DNA of 64,000 bases from Candidatus Thorarchaeota archaeon (lineage in GTDB: Archaea > Asgardarchaeota > Thorarchaeia > Thorarchaeales > Thorarchaeaceae): NCBI GenBank assembly GCA_029855935.1, contig JAGSHN010000027.1, positions 121,348-185,347 of the forward strand, read 5' to 3'. This document shows positions 18,238 to 28,555 of this stretch, piece by piece; the first letter of the stretch is position 1, and every line of letters starts with the position of its first letter. The notes under the pieces were generated by a model. That model was not told the DNA's origin. It did no database searches and saw only the letters and a list, made by a program, of their open reading frames with translations. The position numbers were made by a program, and so were the translations under genes.

Positions 18238-18413
18238 TTCTCTCTCCGTCTCTCTACTGGGGACAGACTGTGTGATATTCTCTGCGGTGTCCACAGTGGA
18301 ACAACACGCTCTGCTCTCCGGAGGCCGGACCGTCACTGTGTAGGAGAGCCAAGACCATAGAGGGAACGCTAGGAGAGGCCTGGGTCTCGGGTCCGAGCGG
18401 AGTCACGTGGATA

Positions 18414-18731
18414 CTACGTCACGGCCTCGACCTTGTCTTCCATCTTCCGTGGCTTGTCACGCCGATCGTCAATCCTCAGTAGAGTGGACACTCTCTTCGC
18501 GCCCGCCCTGAACATTGCTTCGTGTGCAGCCCTTGTGACCTCCAAGACCTGTTCCACTGTGTCTGCCTCGATGATTGAGCTCATAGGTGTATGCAGGACC
18601 CGTATTCCCGGAAACGAGTCTATGGCCCTCACCGACTCGCGAACGTACTTGCTCAGGCTGGTACCGACCCCGAAAGGGGCCACTACAAGCTCAGCGATGA
18701 CCTTTGTACTCGTCTCATCACTTTCCGACAT
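18414..18731 (-). CDS. MTH1187 family thiamine-binding protein
   Basis: Start placed at ATG 18731 (MSESDETSTKVIAELVVAPFG), removing 12 residues from the ORF-track start. About 105 residues with the MTH1187/YkoF-type ferredoxin-like fold: 'VIAELVVAPFGVGTSLSKYV' at the front, 'LHTPMSSIIEADTVEQVLEV' in the middle and 'RVSTLLRIDDRRDK' at the end, all characteristic. Known members bind thiamine or related pyrimidines and form tetramers. Monocistronic; no thiamine-biosynthesis neighbours seen. Confidence 0.85.
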   Translation of the reverse strand: MSESDETSTKVIAELVVAPFGVGTSLSKYVRESVRAIDSFPGIRVLHTPMSSIIEADTVEQVLEVTRAAHEAMFRAGAKRVSTLLRIDDRRDKPRKMEDKVEAVT

Positions 18732-18867
18732 CGCACAGACTGGCCTCCTTCTGTCACTAAGGGCCACCCCGCGCGGCCGACGCCCGCTGGCCGAGCCCTG
18801 ACCGCCGAGTCGGTGGCCAGTGTGACCGTCGTCCTCCTATTGCAGTCTCTGAGTGAAACCTCAAGGG

Positions 18868-18884
18868 CGCCATATTAATATCGC
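18868..18884 (+). promoter_or_regulatory. Palindromic TATA-like box before M23-like gene
   Basis: 'catattaatatcg' lies ~30 bases before the ATG at 18905, a near-ideal spacing for a leaderless or short-leader archaeal mRNA. Being symmetric, it could also serve the minus-strand gene at 18731. Confidence 0.55.
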
Positions 18885-18904
18885 TGAGAGTGTTCTGATG
18901 ATGC

Positions 18905-19558
18905 ATGGGAAGACGGAAGGCTGGGATTATCATTGTCCTGCTCCTTATCGCAGCTGGCGCACTGTGGTACCTGAGGTACCGTCCGGGAGACGGCGCCCCA
19001 CAGTCATTTGACACGGGAGGACGCTACGACGATTCCGTGCTGGATGATATGGGAGTGATCTACACCAATAGGTCCGACATCTACGCCTTCAATGAGGGAT
19101 ACAGCGAGAGCGACAATTGTCCCTGGGGATTCGTGCACAACGGGATAGACTACTTCTTCAGGAACAGTTCCACAGTGATAGCCGCTGCGCCAGGCCGAGT
19201 GGAGAGAATCGAGCCGACAGACTACGGGGAGGGCGCGTTCAACAGATATCGGATAGAGGTCGCCATCAGGTTCAACGCGACAGTAGAGGTGATCTACAAC
19301 TTCGAGCCCTTCACCCAAGACTCTAAGATGAGAGATCTTCAACTGTCTATGCTCAAGGTCGAGGTCGGTGACTGGGTGGCCAAAGGCGATGCCATTGCGA
19401 CGTTTCTGTACTGCGCCGAGGGCGCGCACATCCACTTCGGTGTGGTCCAAGACAACGAGTGGCGATGTCCTGCCCTGTATCTGTCGCAAGATGCGTACGG
19501 GGAGCTCCTCACTCTCGTTCACACATTTCACCCGGACTGGGACCTATGCTACCCCTGA
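18905..19558 (+). CDS. Membrane-anchored M23-like (LytM fold) protein
   Basis: 217 residues. One N-terminal hydrophobic anchor ('AGIIIVLLLIAAGALWYL') then an extracellular domain. 'WGFVHNGIDYFF' supplies an HxxxD zinc pair, 'VIAAAPGRVERI' the typical LytM beta turn, and 'GDWVAKGDAIATFLY' plus 'AHIHFGVV' the HxH strand of M23 peptidases. In bacteria these cut peptidoglycan crosslinks; an archaeon without murein would use the fold differently, for example on surface proteins or pseudomurein-like polymers (inference). Monocistronic. Confidence 0.75.
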   Translation: MGRRKAGIIIVLLLIAAGALWYLRYRPGDGAPQSFDTGGRYDDSVLDDMGVIYTNRSDIYAFNEGYSESDNCPWGFVHNGIDYFFRNSSTVIAAAPGRVERIEPTDYGEGAFNRYRIEVAIRFNATVEVIYNFEPFTQDSKMRDLQLSMLKVEVGDWVAKGDAIATFLYCAEGAHIHFGVVQDNEWRCPALYLSQDAYGELLTLVHTFHPDWDLCYP

Positions 19559-19639
19559 GACCAACACTCGAAACTACGGTCCCGCCTTCGGATCTCCTAG
19601 GATAGGATTGCACCAGACGTGTAGTTGACACAGGCCGAT

Positions 19640-22387
19640 TCACGCCGCCTGTGAGCGTTGATGTCTGTCATATGCAATGGCAACGGCTATGCCTATGACT
19701 GCTCCGACACCGGCCGCCCCCGCTGTGATCAGAACGGTTGTCAATCCAGGCTCCTCACCTGTGACATTGCTGATCATTGTAGAGGTCGTGCCACCAGACG
19801 ATGGTTCCACGATGAATGAGTAGTACTGGCCGCCGTTGTTGTCCAATGCCTCGTTGGAAACGGGCGAGGAGTCCGTAGCAGAGACATAGTACTCCACGCT
19901 CGCACCTGCCACAAAGGGTCCGAGTGTGACAATATAGGTTTCACCGTTCTGAGAATACATCATTGCGACAGACCACGTGCCCCGATTCACACGGTAGTGG
20001 AGCGCCACAGAGGCAACTCCTGAGTTGTCCGTCACGTTGGCGTAGAATGTCACAGTCTCGTTGTCAAGCACTGCCGCCGGGCTGTGACGGACACCCAAGA
20101 TTGTCGGGGCCACCGCGTCGGAGGGGATGACCGTGAAGGCATAGTAGACACCGTCGTTGTTGTCAAGTATGCTGTTGACGCCAGTCAGGTCGACCGCACG
20201 CAGGTAATACTCCACGGTCACACCAGCAGCAAATGGTCCGATTCTGCACGTGTACAGCTGACCCGAACCTGTCGAGTCCATCTCAACAGCCGTCCACGCA
20301 CCCCCGTCGATCCGGTAGAGCAGCTCCACCGTGGCCACACCAGTGTCGTCCGTGACCATCGTGGACACCGTGACGACATCGCAATCATCCGGAATCTCGG
20401 GCGAGTGGTCTGTCCTCCAGACCGCTGGAGAGCGCGAATCGGGCAGGAGATTGAGTATCTCCAGACCGTCTTTCTGATCCGCGACGTACGCATAGTCGCC
20501 CACTACAGCCACCGCGTAGGCTGCGCCACCATCGAAGAACTGGCCCACCTTCTCTGGGTTGGTGGGATCGCTGATGTCCACAATCTCAAGTCCGTTCCAA
20601 TAGTCTGCCACATAGGCATAGTCTCCGACGACGGAGATGCCCATTGCAATCTCACCGTCATAGAACTGGCCAACCTTGACCGGGCTTGTTGGACTGCTGA
20701 TATTCAGTATCTCCAACCCGTCTACTCCATCGGCGACGTAGGCCAAGTCACCAATGACGCAGACGTCCCTCGCAGCCCCGCCGTCGTAGAACTGGCCGAC
20801 CTCTACGGGGTGAGTCGGATCGCTTACGTTGAGAATCTCCAGACCGTCGTCATCGTCAGCAACATACGCGTAGTCACCCGACACGTAGACACTCCATGTC
20901 CATCCGGTGCTGTCCCAGAACTGACCGACTTTCGTCGGGCTTGTCGGGTCGGTCACATTCACGATGGCCACTCCAGACCACGTCTCCGCAACGAAGGCAT
21001 AGTCACCGTCTACACAGACATCACACGCCCACCTACCGTCGTGAAACCTGCCAGCCATTACCGGACTTGTAGGATTGGTGACATCCACAATGACGAGTCC
21101 GTGATAGTCTTCCGCGACAAAGGCGAGGTCGTTGGTCACAAAAACACCCTGCGCGAATCCCTCACCATCGTTGTAGGCTCCAGCCAAGAAGGGGGTCGCG
21201 GGATCAGTGATATCGACTATCTGAAGGCCGTCATCCCAACCTGCCACGTAGGCGTAGTTCCCGACCACATCTATGCTCATCACCTCTGCGGCGTCATCGT
21301 AGTGCCCTACCGTCACAGGTGACGCAGGGTTGCTGACGTCAACAATCTCCAGACCATCAACGTGGGACAACTGACTATCACCCACAAAGAAGGCGTAGTC
21401 TCCGGCTGCACACACACCCCACACATAGCCGTATTCATAGAGCTGACTGACTATGGTGGGCCTCGTCGGGTCACTTACGTCAACAACCTTGGGGCCGCCA
21501 CCATAGTCGGCGATGTAAGCGTAGTCTCCTGATACGTGTACACCAAAAACGTCCCCGTTCTCGTCGAATACTCCGACCAGAGCCGGAGCCGTCGGATTGC
21601 TGATATCAAGTACCTTCACGCCGCCACCGTAGTATGCCACATAAGCATATTCGCCCAGGACATACACATCCCAGGCCCAGCCGCTGTCGTCATGCCATTG
21701 TCCCAGCTCCACAGGGTTGCTTGGGTCACTTATGTCAACAATCTCAAGGCCATCGTCGTAGTCAGCAACGTAGGCGATGCTCCCCGATACAAACACAGCC
21801 AAGGCCTCACCACTACCGTCATAGAATCGGCCATCCTTCACAGGGTTTGCAGGGTCACTGACATTGAAGATCTCAAGACCATTGGCCCCATCAGCAACAT
21901 AGGCGTACTCACCTGATACGTAGACACTCCAGGCCTCTCCTCCGTCATAGTAGTGGCCAACAAGAGTGGGATTGGCTGGGTCGACAATGTCCACTATCAC
22001 AAGACCGTTTCTCTGGTCTGCAACATAGGCGTACTCACCCGATACATAGACGCCCCTCACCTCGCTTGCGGTATCGTACTCGCCTACGAGGCGTGGCATC
22101 GTAGGGGCCGAGACGTTAATGATCTTCAGACCACCAAACGAGGCGGCCACGTAGGCAGACTCGCCCACGACCATCACGTCATAGTAGATGCCATCAAGCA
22201 CATCAGATTCCTTCTTGAGAGCCACCTTTTCCTCTCCGGCAACTGTGTACGGTGCGACCACTCGATGCGTCTTCATCGCGCCGGCAGACTCTGGCGTCAC
22301 TGTGACGCTTGCCCCCGAGAGCAGTGCGGCGCCTGCAACAGCAACCACGATGAGAAGAGTCATCAGCAGATTCAGAGACCTACTCAT
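19640..22387 (-). CDS. Surface LVIVD-repeat protein (14 repeats, two predicted beta-propellers)
   Basis: Start at ATG 22387 gives a good signal peptide (MSRSLNLLMTLLIVVAVAGAALLSG). Residues ~65-665 contain 14 repeats of ~43 residues with core 'YVADxxxGLEIVDVSDPxxP', the LVIVD repeat, which folds as beta-propeller blades; 14 blades suggest two seven-bladed propellers. Two ~95-residue Ig-like/fibronectin-like domains follow ('DTGVATVELLYRIDGG', 'NSGVASVALHYRVNRG'), then a C-terminal membrane span ('GAAGVGAVIGIAVAIAY') with a short basic tail. This is a cell-surface protein anchored at its C-terminus, probably for protein or carbohydrate binding. Confidence 0.9.
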   Translation of the reverse strand: MSRSLNLLMTLLIVVAVAGAALLSGASVTVTPESAGAMKTHRVVAPYTVAGEEKVALKKESDVLDGIYYDVMVVGESAYVAASFGGLKIINVSAPTMPRLVGEYDTASEVRGVYVSGEYAYVADQRNGLVIVDIVDPANPTLVGHYYDGGEAWSVYVSGEYAYVADGANGLEIFNVSDPANPVKDGRFYDGSGEALAVFVSGSIAYVADYDDGLEIVDISDPSNPVELGQWHDDSGWAWDVYVLGEYAYVAYYGGGVKVLDISNPTAPALVGVFDENGDVFGVHVSGDYAYIADYGGGPKVVDVSDPTRPTIVSQLYEYGYVWGVCAAGDYAFFVGDSQLSHVDGLEIVDVSNPASPVTVGHYDDAAEVMSIDVVGNYAYVAGWDDGLQIVDITDPATPFLAGAYNDGEGFAQGVFVTNDLAFVAEDYHGLVIVDVTNPTSPVMAGRFHDGRWACDVCVDGDYAFVAETWSGVAIVNVTDPTSPTKVGQFWDSTGWTWSVYVSGDYAYVADDDDGLEILNVSDPTHPVEVGQFYDGGAARDVCVIGDLAYVADGVDGLEILNISSPTSPVKVGQFYDGEIAMGISVVGDYAYVADYWNGLEIVDISDPTNPEKVGQFFDGGAAYAVAVVGDYAYVADQKDGLEILNLLPDSRSPAVWRTDHSPEIPDDCDVVTVSTMVTDDTGVATVELLYRIDGGAWTAVEMDSTGSGQLYTCRIGPFAAGVTVEYYLRAVDLTGVNSILDNNDGVYYAFTVIPSDAVAPTILGVRHSPAAVLDNETVTFYANVTDNSGVASVALHYRVNRGTWSVAMMYSQNGETYIVTLGPFVAGASVEYYVSATDSSPVSNEALDNNGGQYYSFIVEPSSGGTTSTMISNVTGEEPGLTTVLITAGAAGVGAVIGIAVAIAYDRHQRSQAA
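20432..22197 (-). repeat. Tandem ~129-bp LVIVD-coding repeats
   Basis: Fourteen degenerate copies inside the surface-protein gene, recurring as minus-strand codings of 'AYVADxxxGLEIVDISDPTNP'. Neighbouring copies are similar but not identical at DNA level, so recent slippage is not evident. Confidence 0.8.
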
Positions 22388-22705
22388 TCTGCCAGCCTCC
22401 ATCCGAGATCCCCACACTCTTGAGTCCGCAGAGAGACTCCCATCTATCTCTGCAGTACCGCCTACCCCACCTCAGGACACTCCTCGCATAGTGACGACCA
22501 TTGGCGGGACAGCCGCATCACATCTCAGGCGTCCCGTGTTGTACATACTACGATCACTCTGCAGGAGGCCCGATGCGAACATAGGACAATAATGGCAGGA
22601 GCACATCTCGGCTATTTGTCAAACGGTTTCAGTAAGACAAGTGCGTTGGCCATTCCTACTTCGACAGATGCGTCCTCGGGTGACCCCGCACACGAGTCAT
22701 ACGGG
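22388..22705. other. Intergenic region, nothing recognised
   Basis: About 320 bases between two minus-strand genes. It presumably holds the promoter of the LVIVD gene and the 3' end of the membrane-longin gene. A plus-strand ORF crossing it (22188-22592) is a shadow. No RNA gene or clear terminator recognised. Confidence 0.4.
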
Positions 22706-23782
22706 CTAGTACGCAACTACAAACGGAAATGAGGAGTCCACGAGCACGTCCCCGTCTTCAAAGTTCGTGGGTGAGGACCTGTCCTCCAGAAGCTGGTCGC
22801 CAAATCGTTCGCAGAATCCCTCAGCGAATATCGTCAATGCCCGCTGCAACATCGGGCTCGACCGTGTCGCTACAAGAACAAAGGCTGCGTCCCACCTGGC
22901 CCGGTGGTCTACCATCAGCACTCCCTGCTCGAATACTATGTGCTTGATCGCACCGCGACTGACTGACTCATTGAGCAGCTGGTTGATACCAACAAGAGCA
23001 CCCGTGAAGAGGGTCTCATCGACCAAGCCCTCAGAATCCCAAGTATAGGTGTACATCGGCAAACCACTCTCCATATCGACGGCAGTGAGACGAAACACCT
23101 TGTACGGTAGTACATAGGCGAGCTTGGGCTGTCTCGCAAAGGCATATGTTGTCAGGAACGAGCCTATCCCAATTAGCATGTAGTCAGTCCCTGGTACTAT
23201 CCATACGAAGCCCGTCGCGAAGGCAAGTATCGAACCAGGTCCTGCAAGAATAGCACCAGCCAGGCTGATACTGGAATAGGACTTCAGCACGGGCGGGGAA
23301 CGTAGATGGATCATAGCCATATAGTATAGCCAGAAGGCCCCGGCAATCAGGAAGACAACGGAACCTGCAACCGCGAAACCGCCTGTCATAGCAAGGCCCG
23401 TCTCGCCAAGCGCTGACACGCTGGTCGTGACGACATCAGGCCCCAGAGACAGAATGGCAAGAGCGGTGGCTGCCGCAGTGACGACTATCAGCTTCCTCGC
23501 GTCCACACTGTCCCTAGAGACAGAATCGACGAGGAGCATTATCCCAAAGAGCAACAGCGCCGACGTAGCAATCCCAACCCTGTACAGCTGAGTGTCGAGC
23601 GTGAGATACGAGATCCCAATCAGCACGTTGCCAATCCACAAGAAGAACCATGTCACGAACATGAAGAGATACTCGCGGTATCCGCGCTCAACATATCCTC
23701 TCAGACTTGTGAGAACGGCCAGTGCCTCTGGCACAGTGGCGATGAGCAGCATGGCAGCTCCTAACGTGATGTTCAGGGCCAT
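22706..23782 (-). CDS. Seven-span membrane protein with C-terminal longin/roadblock-like domain
   Basis: 358 residues. Seven hydrophobic spans cover residues ~3-215. The cytosolic C-terminal ~140 residues begin 'YKVFRLTAVDMESGLPMYTY', continue 'TLFTGALVGINQLLNESV' and 'HIVFEQGVLMVDHR', and end in an amphipathic helix plus beta strand: the alternation expected of a longin/roadblock-like (profilin-related) domain. Similar multi-span proteins with such domains are common in Asgard archaea, where roadblock/longin modules accompany small GTPases. No GTPase gene is in the window. Function unknown; perhaps a membrane receptor coupling to GTPase regulation (inference). Confidence 0.7.
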   Translation of the reverse strand: MALNITLGAAMLLIATVPEALAVLTSLRGYVERGYREYLFMFVTWFFLWIGNVLIGISYLTLDTQLYRVGIATSALLLFGIMLLVDSVSRDSVDARKLIVVTAAATALAILSLGPDVVTTSVSALGETGLAMTGGFAVAGSVVFLIAGAFWLYYMAMIHLRSPPVLKSYSSISLAGAILAGPGSILAFATGFVWIVPGTDYMLIGIGSFLTTYAFARQPKLAYVLPYKVFRLTAVDMESGLPMYTYTWDSEGLVDETLFTGALVGINQLLNESVSRGAIKHIVFEQGVLMVDHRARWDAAFVLVATRSSPMLQRALTIFAEGFCERFGDQLLEDRSSPTNFEDGDVLVDSSFPFVVAY

Positions 23783-23850
23783 AGAAGAGGCGGGTCCGCG
23801 CTACATTATAGTCGTTTCTCGTACAGCTGGGGTGAGGGGAACGCGTGTGA

Positions 23851-24957
<1,107 letters not shown>

Positions 24958-25007
24958 TTGGCGAGTGGCGTTCAGCCTGTCCATCGTAACGTCTCAGAGG
25001 AGTGCCG

Positions 25008-25997
25008 ATGGAGCCCATAAGCCGCATCGACGTAACAGAAGGGCGTCTGTACTTTCGAGGTATTGATGCCACCGAGCTTGCGGCTAAGAGAAAGTTTGAG
25101 GATGTCTTCCATCTCCTTGTGACAGGGCGCCTCCCCTCACCCAGAGAGGCCAGAGCAATGGTCAGGGAGATGATTGATGCATGAGATCTGCTACAGTCAC
25201 AGTGGTCGCACAGTAGTCTGTCGGCCCTTGCCGAAGCACTGGACGATCTCGCGGAAGCTGTGGGACTCCGAGAGGCACTCAACTCTTTTGTTGCGTGCGT
25301 CCCCATTATCGTTGCAAATGAGTGGAGAGAATCAAGAAGAGAGGCGCCCATCGAGCCATACCGTGACAAGCGACAGGTTCCCAATCTTGCGGCTATGCTT
25401 GGGCTCAATCCAGACGGAGAAGATGCGAGTGTTCTTGAGATGCTCCTCATCCTTGAGATGGATGATCCCGACAATCCCCCTCTGACAGCACTCACTGATA
25501 CGTTCGAGGCCACTGGATCGGTGTCCCGCGCCCTGCAGGCCGCGCTGAGCGTCCATGGCGATCCGCTGCATCACGGAGCTGGCCACCATGCAGTGAGGAT
25601 GATATACGATGTAAGAGAAGTCGAAGATTTCAGAGCCGCACTGGACCGACGCCTCGATTCAGGTGAGAGAATCTACGGTATTGGTCACCGGATATCCAGG
25701 ACGATCGATCCGAGAGCCGTCGTATTGCGGCAAGTTCTCAGGCAACGGGTCAAGGGAACCGAACTCGAGTGGTTGGTGGACACAATAGAGGAGATTGCAC
25801 TCATCGGTGCGGACCTTCTGAGACAGAGAAAGGGAGTCACAGTGTTTCCCAATTTAGACCTCTACAACGCTGCTGTCGTCTCAACACTCGGCCTGCCGCC
25901 GGAGATGAATACACAGCTGTTTGCGGTGGCCCGGTCGGCTGGCTGGACCGCACACCTCATCGAGATGCACCAGCGAGGGGTACCCCCTCATCTCTAG
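25008..25997 (+). pseudogene. Citrate synthase-like gene interrupted by one in-frame TGA
   Basis: ATG 25008 has 'agagga' ~8 bases upstream. Translation runs 58 codons ('LYFRGIDATELAAKRKFEDVF', as in citrate synthases), meets TGA at 25182-25184, then the same frame stays open for another 271 codons with no frameshift. The downstream part has the active-site regions: 'DPLHHGAGHH' (family PLHGGA), 'YGIGHRISRTIDPRA' (GFGHRVYKxxDPRA) and 'FPNLDLYNA' with the catalytic Asp. At ~330 codons it is shorter than usual (~370), and the active-site loop is divergent. The TGA could be a CGA-to-TGA mutation, a sequencing error, or readthrough. Confidence 0.8.
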
Positions 25998-27235
25998 GTC
26001 GAGATCTGTTCTGAGACTCCTTCATCAATCATGTGCGCAGGGGCTAAATCCACCGCCCCCTTCTGGGCGCGGATACGCTTGACAGTGCCAATCAGCGACA
26101 GCGAGAGCAGCAGTGCTAGGAGATTGAATCCCATAGTCAACCACACTACCGGGTGGGCGCTGAGAAATACGTTGTCTGCAAACCAGCCTCCGACGATTGG
26201 TCCGATAGCATTGCCCCCGTTCTGTGCCCCATTGACAAGCCCCATCGCACGACCGCGCTCCTCCTCTTGGGAAACGAGTGCGGCAAATGCGGATGCGGCC
26301 GTCGCAACGAGGGGATAGAGTGGGAGTGAGTACAGAATCACAGCCGTCAATGGATCCGTGACAAGAGCAAATGCCACAGAGAACAGGACATATGACAGAA
26401 AACCAGTGACCAAGACTCTGGCGGGGCCCTGTCTGTCGGTGATCCGCCCCACGTAGCCAGTGATCAGAGCCGCCAGTGCGGTGGCCCCAGCGTTGGCGAA
26501 GCCCACAAACGAGGTGGGGCCTCCGAGCTCGTCGGAGATTATTATGGCCATTATTGAAGTGATGCTGCTCACGCCGAGCGTGCTCAGAGTCACAGCAAGA
26601 ACCAGTACGGTCATTCCTGGCCTTCTCAGTATGTCGAACAAATGCGCGGGGCGACTCCGCAACGACGGCGCGGGAGGTATGTCATCGACAAGGATGACGC
26701 CAGCCACAAGTGCTCCGAAGCATAGCATTGCCGAGATACGAAACAGGACGAACATCCCAATCACGTCGTAGAGAAGACCACTCGACAGTGCACCCGCAAA
26801 CCATCCGGCAGACCGAGCGGCCAGCAGGAGGCCGAGTCTCTCACCCCGCGCCTCAGTGCCAGACGTTATCAGCGCCTGGCCCGTGGGAAGAGCAGCCGAC
26901 GCAAAGATAGTGCCGACAAGCGACACGACAAAGAACTCGGCACTGGTCCTCACAAGAGAAGAGAAGAGATACATGCTCCCCCAGCCCACAAACCCCAGAA
27001 GCAGGAAGGGCTTGCGTGTCCTGAAGTGATCGGAGACCGCACCCCAGAAACCCATTGCTATCATCATTACAAGAGGTGGAGTGGCGAAGATTGCCGTCAT
27101 CACGAGGAATGATGTCACTCCAAGATCGTGCTTCAGGAAGTATGTGGTATATTGCCAGCCGATGGCTATCCCCGCAGACTGCAGCCCAAAGGCGAGATAG
27201 ATGCCAATGGTTGTGCCTATCTGTCCCTGTGTCAT
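25994..27235 (-). CDS. MFS transporter (12-span)
   Basis: 413 residues with 12 hydrophobic spans in two halves. 'AVSDHFRTRKPFLLLGFV' is the motif A loop after span 2, and 'GYVGRITDRQGPARVLVTG' is its repeat in the second half. The organisation resembles efflux-type MFS proteins with no family-specific motif, so the substrate is unknown. Its 3' end overlaps the citrate-synthase-like gene by 4 bases (convergent). A TATA-like 'ttaatatag' on the minus strand ~33 bases before the ATG suggests a nearly leaderless mRNA, divergent from the ATPase gene. Confidence 0.87.
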   Translation of the reverse strand: MTQGQIGTTIGIYLAFGLQSAGIAIGWQYTTYFLKHDLGVTSFLVMTAIFATPPLVMMIAMGFWGAVSDHFRTRKPFLLLGFVGWGSMYLFSSLVRTSAEFFVVSLVGTIFASAALPTGQALITSGTEARGERLGLLLAARSAGWFAGALSSGLLYDVIGMFVLFRISAMLCFGALVAGVILVDDIPPAPSLRSRPAHLFDILRRPGMTVLVLAVTLSTLGVSSITSIMAIIISDELGGPTSFVGFANAGATALAALITGYVGRITDRQGPARVLVTGFLSYVLFSVAFALVTDPLTAVILYSLPLYPLVATAASAFAALVSQEEERGRAMGLVNGAQNGGNAIGPIVGGWFADNVFLSAHPVVWLTMGFNLLALLLSLSLIGTVKRIRAQKGAVDLAPAHMIDEGVSEQIST

Positions 27236-27264
27236 CGGCGGCCCACAGCCGTAGACGCCATTAC

Positions 27265-27278
27265 TCTCTATATTAACC
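27265..27278. promoter_or_regulatory. Shared TATA-like element, divergent MFS / OppD-like genes
   Basis: 'ctctatattaacc' lies ~33 bases before the minus-strand MFS start (27235) and ~85 bases before ATG 27357 of the plus-strand ATPase; it may serve either or both. Confidence 0.45.
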
Positions 27279-27356
27279 GTACCGATGCCAGCGACGAGTC
27301 ATCGGAGAACGCGTGAGCCGATGATGTTATCAGGAACTTGGCTCAACGCAGTGGGG

Positions 27357-28475
27357 ATGACAGCAGACGAAGTTCTCCGTGTCGAGAGGCTCCGTGCGTA
27401 CTACACCTCCAAGCGCGGACTAGTGAGGGCTGTAGAGGATGTCTCGTTCTCGGTCAACAAAGGACAGTGCGTGGCGTTGTTCGGCGAGTCGGGAGCTGGC
27501 AAGACATCCGTCGCGCTCGCCATACTGGGTCTGTTCGATAGGGCCGCTCGGTACTACGCATCAGTATCCGGGGACGAGGAGAACAAGCAGCTCTGGAGAC
27601 TCCGCGATGAGGCAAAGGCCAAGGGCCTCACTTCGCGCGAGATGGGCTTGGAACTCCCCGGTGTAGAGGGACACATCTGGTTCGAGGGCAGAGATCTTCT
27701 TAGTCTCGACGAGACAGAATTGAGGAGGATTCGCGGCAACCGTATCACCTACGTCCCACAGGGAACGCGCAAGTCGATGAATCCATACTTGACGGTCGAG
27801 CAGCAGACCGCTGAGCCGATGAGGGTGCACGACGAGGACGGGACACTGACCAGGGACGAGGCAATGAGGAGGGTACTCGAGGCGCTACGGCTCGTCGAAC
27901 TGAACGAGGTGGACATAAGACGCCTGCAAAAGCCACCCGACCTGAGCGTCGGCGAGGACCAGAGGGTGCTGATAGCAATGGCCCTTGTGACCAGGCCCTC
28001 ACTGCTGATTGCCGATGAACCAGCAACAGCGGTGGACGTCGGCGTCAGGAGCAGAATCATCGAGGCGCTTGAGATCGCTCGGAGTGAGATGGGGCTTGCA
28101 ATGCTTCTGATCAGCAATGATCAGGGCATAGTTGCGGATCTTGCGGACCAAGTCGCTGTGATGTCCGCGGGCAGGATAATGGAATTCGGGACCGCAGAGA
28201 GGGTGCTCCTCTCGCCCGGACACCCATTCACCCGTGCGTTCCTGATGAGCAATCCATCAATGGAGATTCTGAGAAGGATAAGGGAGAAGGGTCTGAGGAT
28301 AAGGGGGATTCCTGGTTCCCCACCAGACCCAGTGTCGCCGCCGCAGGGATGTCCTTTTCATCCGCGCTGCCAGTTCGCCGACGACCTCTGCGGGAGGGAG
28401 GTACCGGAGTATAGACAGGTCGAAGAGGGACACTGGGTATTCTGCCACAAATACGAGGAGCTGCCCGAGTGGTAA
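27357..28475 (+). CDS. OppD/DppD-like ABC ATPase with degenerate catalytic motifs
   Basis: Start at ATG 27357 (MTADEVLRVERLRAYY), matching the N-terminus of the next gene. Walker A is intact ('GESGAGKTSVA') and the Q-loop is 'YVPQGTRKSMNP', but the signature reads 'LSVGEDQR' instead of LSGGxxQR, and the H-loop His is replaced by Asn ('LLISNDQG'). Walker B is 'LLIADEPATAVD'. A ~60-residue insertion sits between Walker A and the Q-loop. The C-terminal cysteine-rich tail ('GCPFHPRCQFADDLC' ... 'FCHKY') is the peptide-transporter domain that binds an iron-sulfur cluster in a characterised DppD. Probably the non-hydrolysing half of a heterodimer with the next gene. Confidence 0.85.
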   Translation: MTADEVLRVERLRAYYTSKRGLVRAVEDVSFSVNKGQCVALFGESGAGKTSVALAILGLFDRAARYYASVSGDEENKQLWRLRDEAKAKGLTSREMGLELPGVEGHIWFEGRDLLSLDETELRRIRGNRITYVPQGTRKSMNPYLTVEQQTAEPMRVHDEDGTLTRDEAMRRVLEALRLVELNEVDIRRLQKPPDLSVGEDQRVLIAMALVTRPSLLIADEPATAVDVGVRSRIIEALEIARSEMGLAMLLISNDQGIVADLADQVAVMSAGRIMEFGTAERVLLSPGHPFTRAFLMSNPSMEILRRIREKGLRIRGIPGSPPDPVSPPQGCPFHPRCQFADDLCGREVPEYRQVEEGHWVFCHKYEELPEW

Positions 28476-28510
28476 GACAACTCTCCGCGTGCAAACCGTG
28501 CGCCCTAGGC

Positions 28511-28525
28511 ACCACTTATATGCGC
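28511..28525 (+). promoter_or_regulatory. TATA-like box before second OppD-like ATPase
   Basis: 'accacttatatgcg' lies ~36 bases before the GTG start at 28556, so this gene can be transcribed separately from the upstream ATPase. Confidence 0.5.
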
Positions 28526-28555
28526 CACAGCAAGGGTCAGCCACGGTGACTGCTC

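Noticed and set aside
20084-21322. 412-residue plus-strand ORF
   Set aside because: Runs antisense through the LVIVD repeats; its apparent repeats (IADIHN, VVCHIG) only mirror the real minus-strand gene.
20432-22197. Regular repeats suggesting a CRISPR array
   Set aside because: The ~129-bp unit codes for protein throughout, copies are degenerate, and there are no unique spacers.
22188-22592. 134-residue plus-strand ORF across an intergenic gap
   Set aside because: Half of it is antisense to the signal-peptide end of the LVIVD gene and the rest is Ser/Pro/Arg-rich noise.
25182-25184. Selenocysteine or Trp recoding of the TGA in the citrate-synthase-like gene
   Set aside because: No Cys or Trp is expected at this position, there is no SECIS-like element visible, and the 3' end overlaps another gene; a nonsense mutation or error is simpler.
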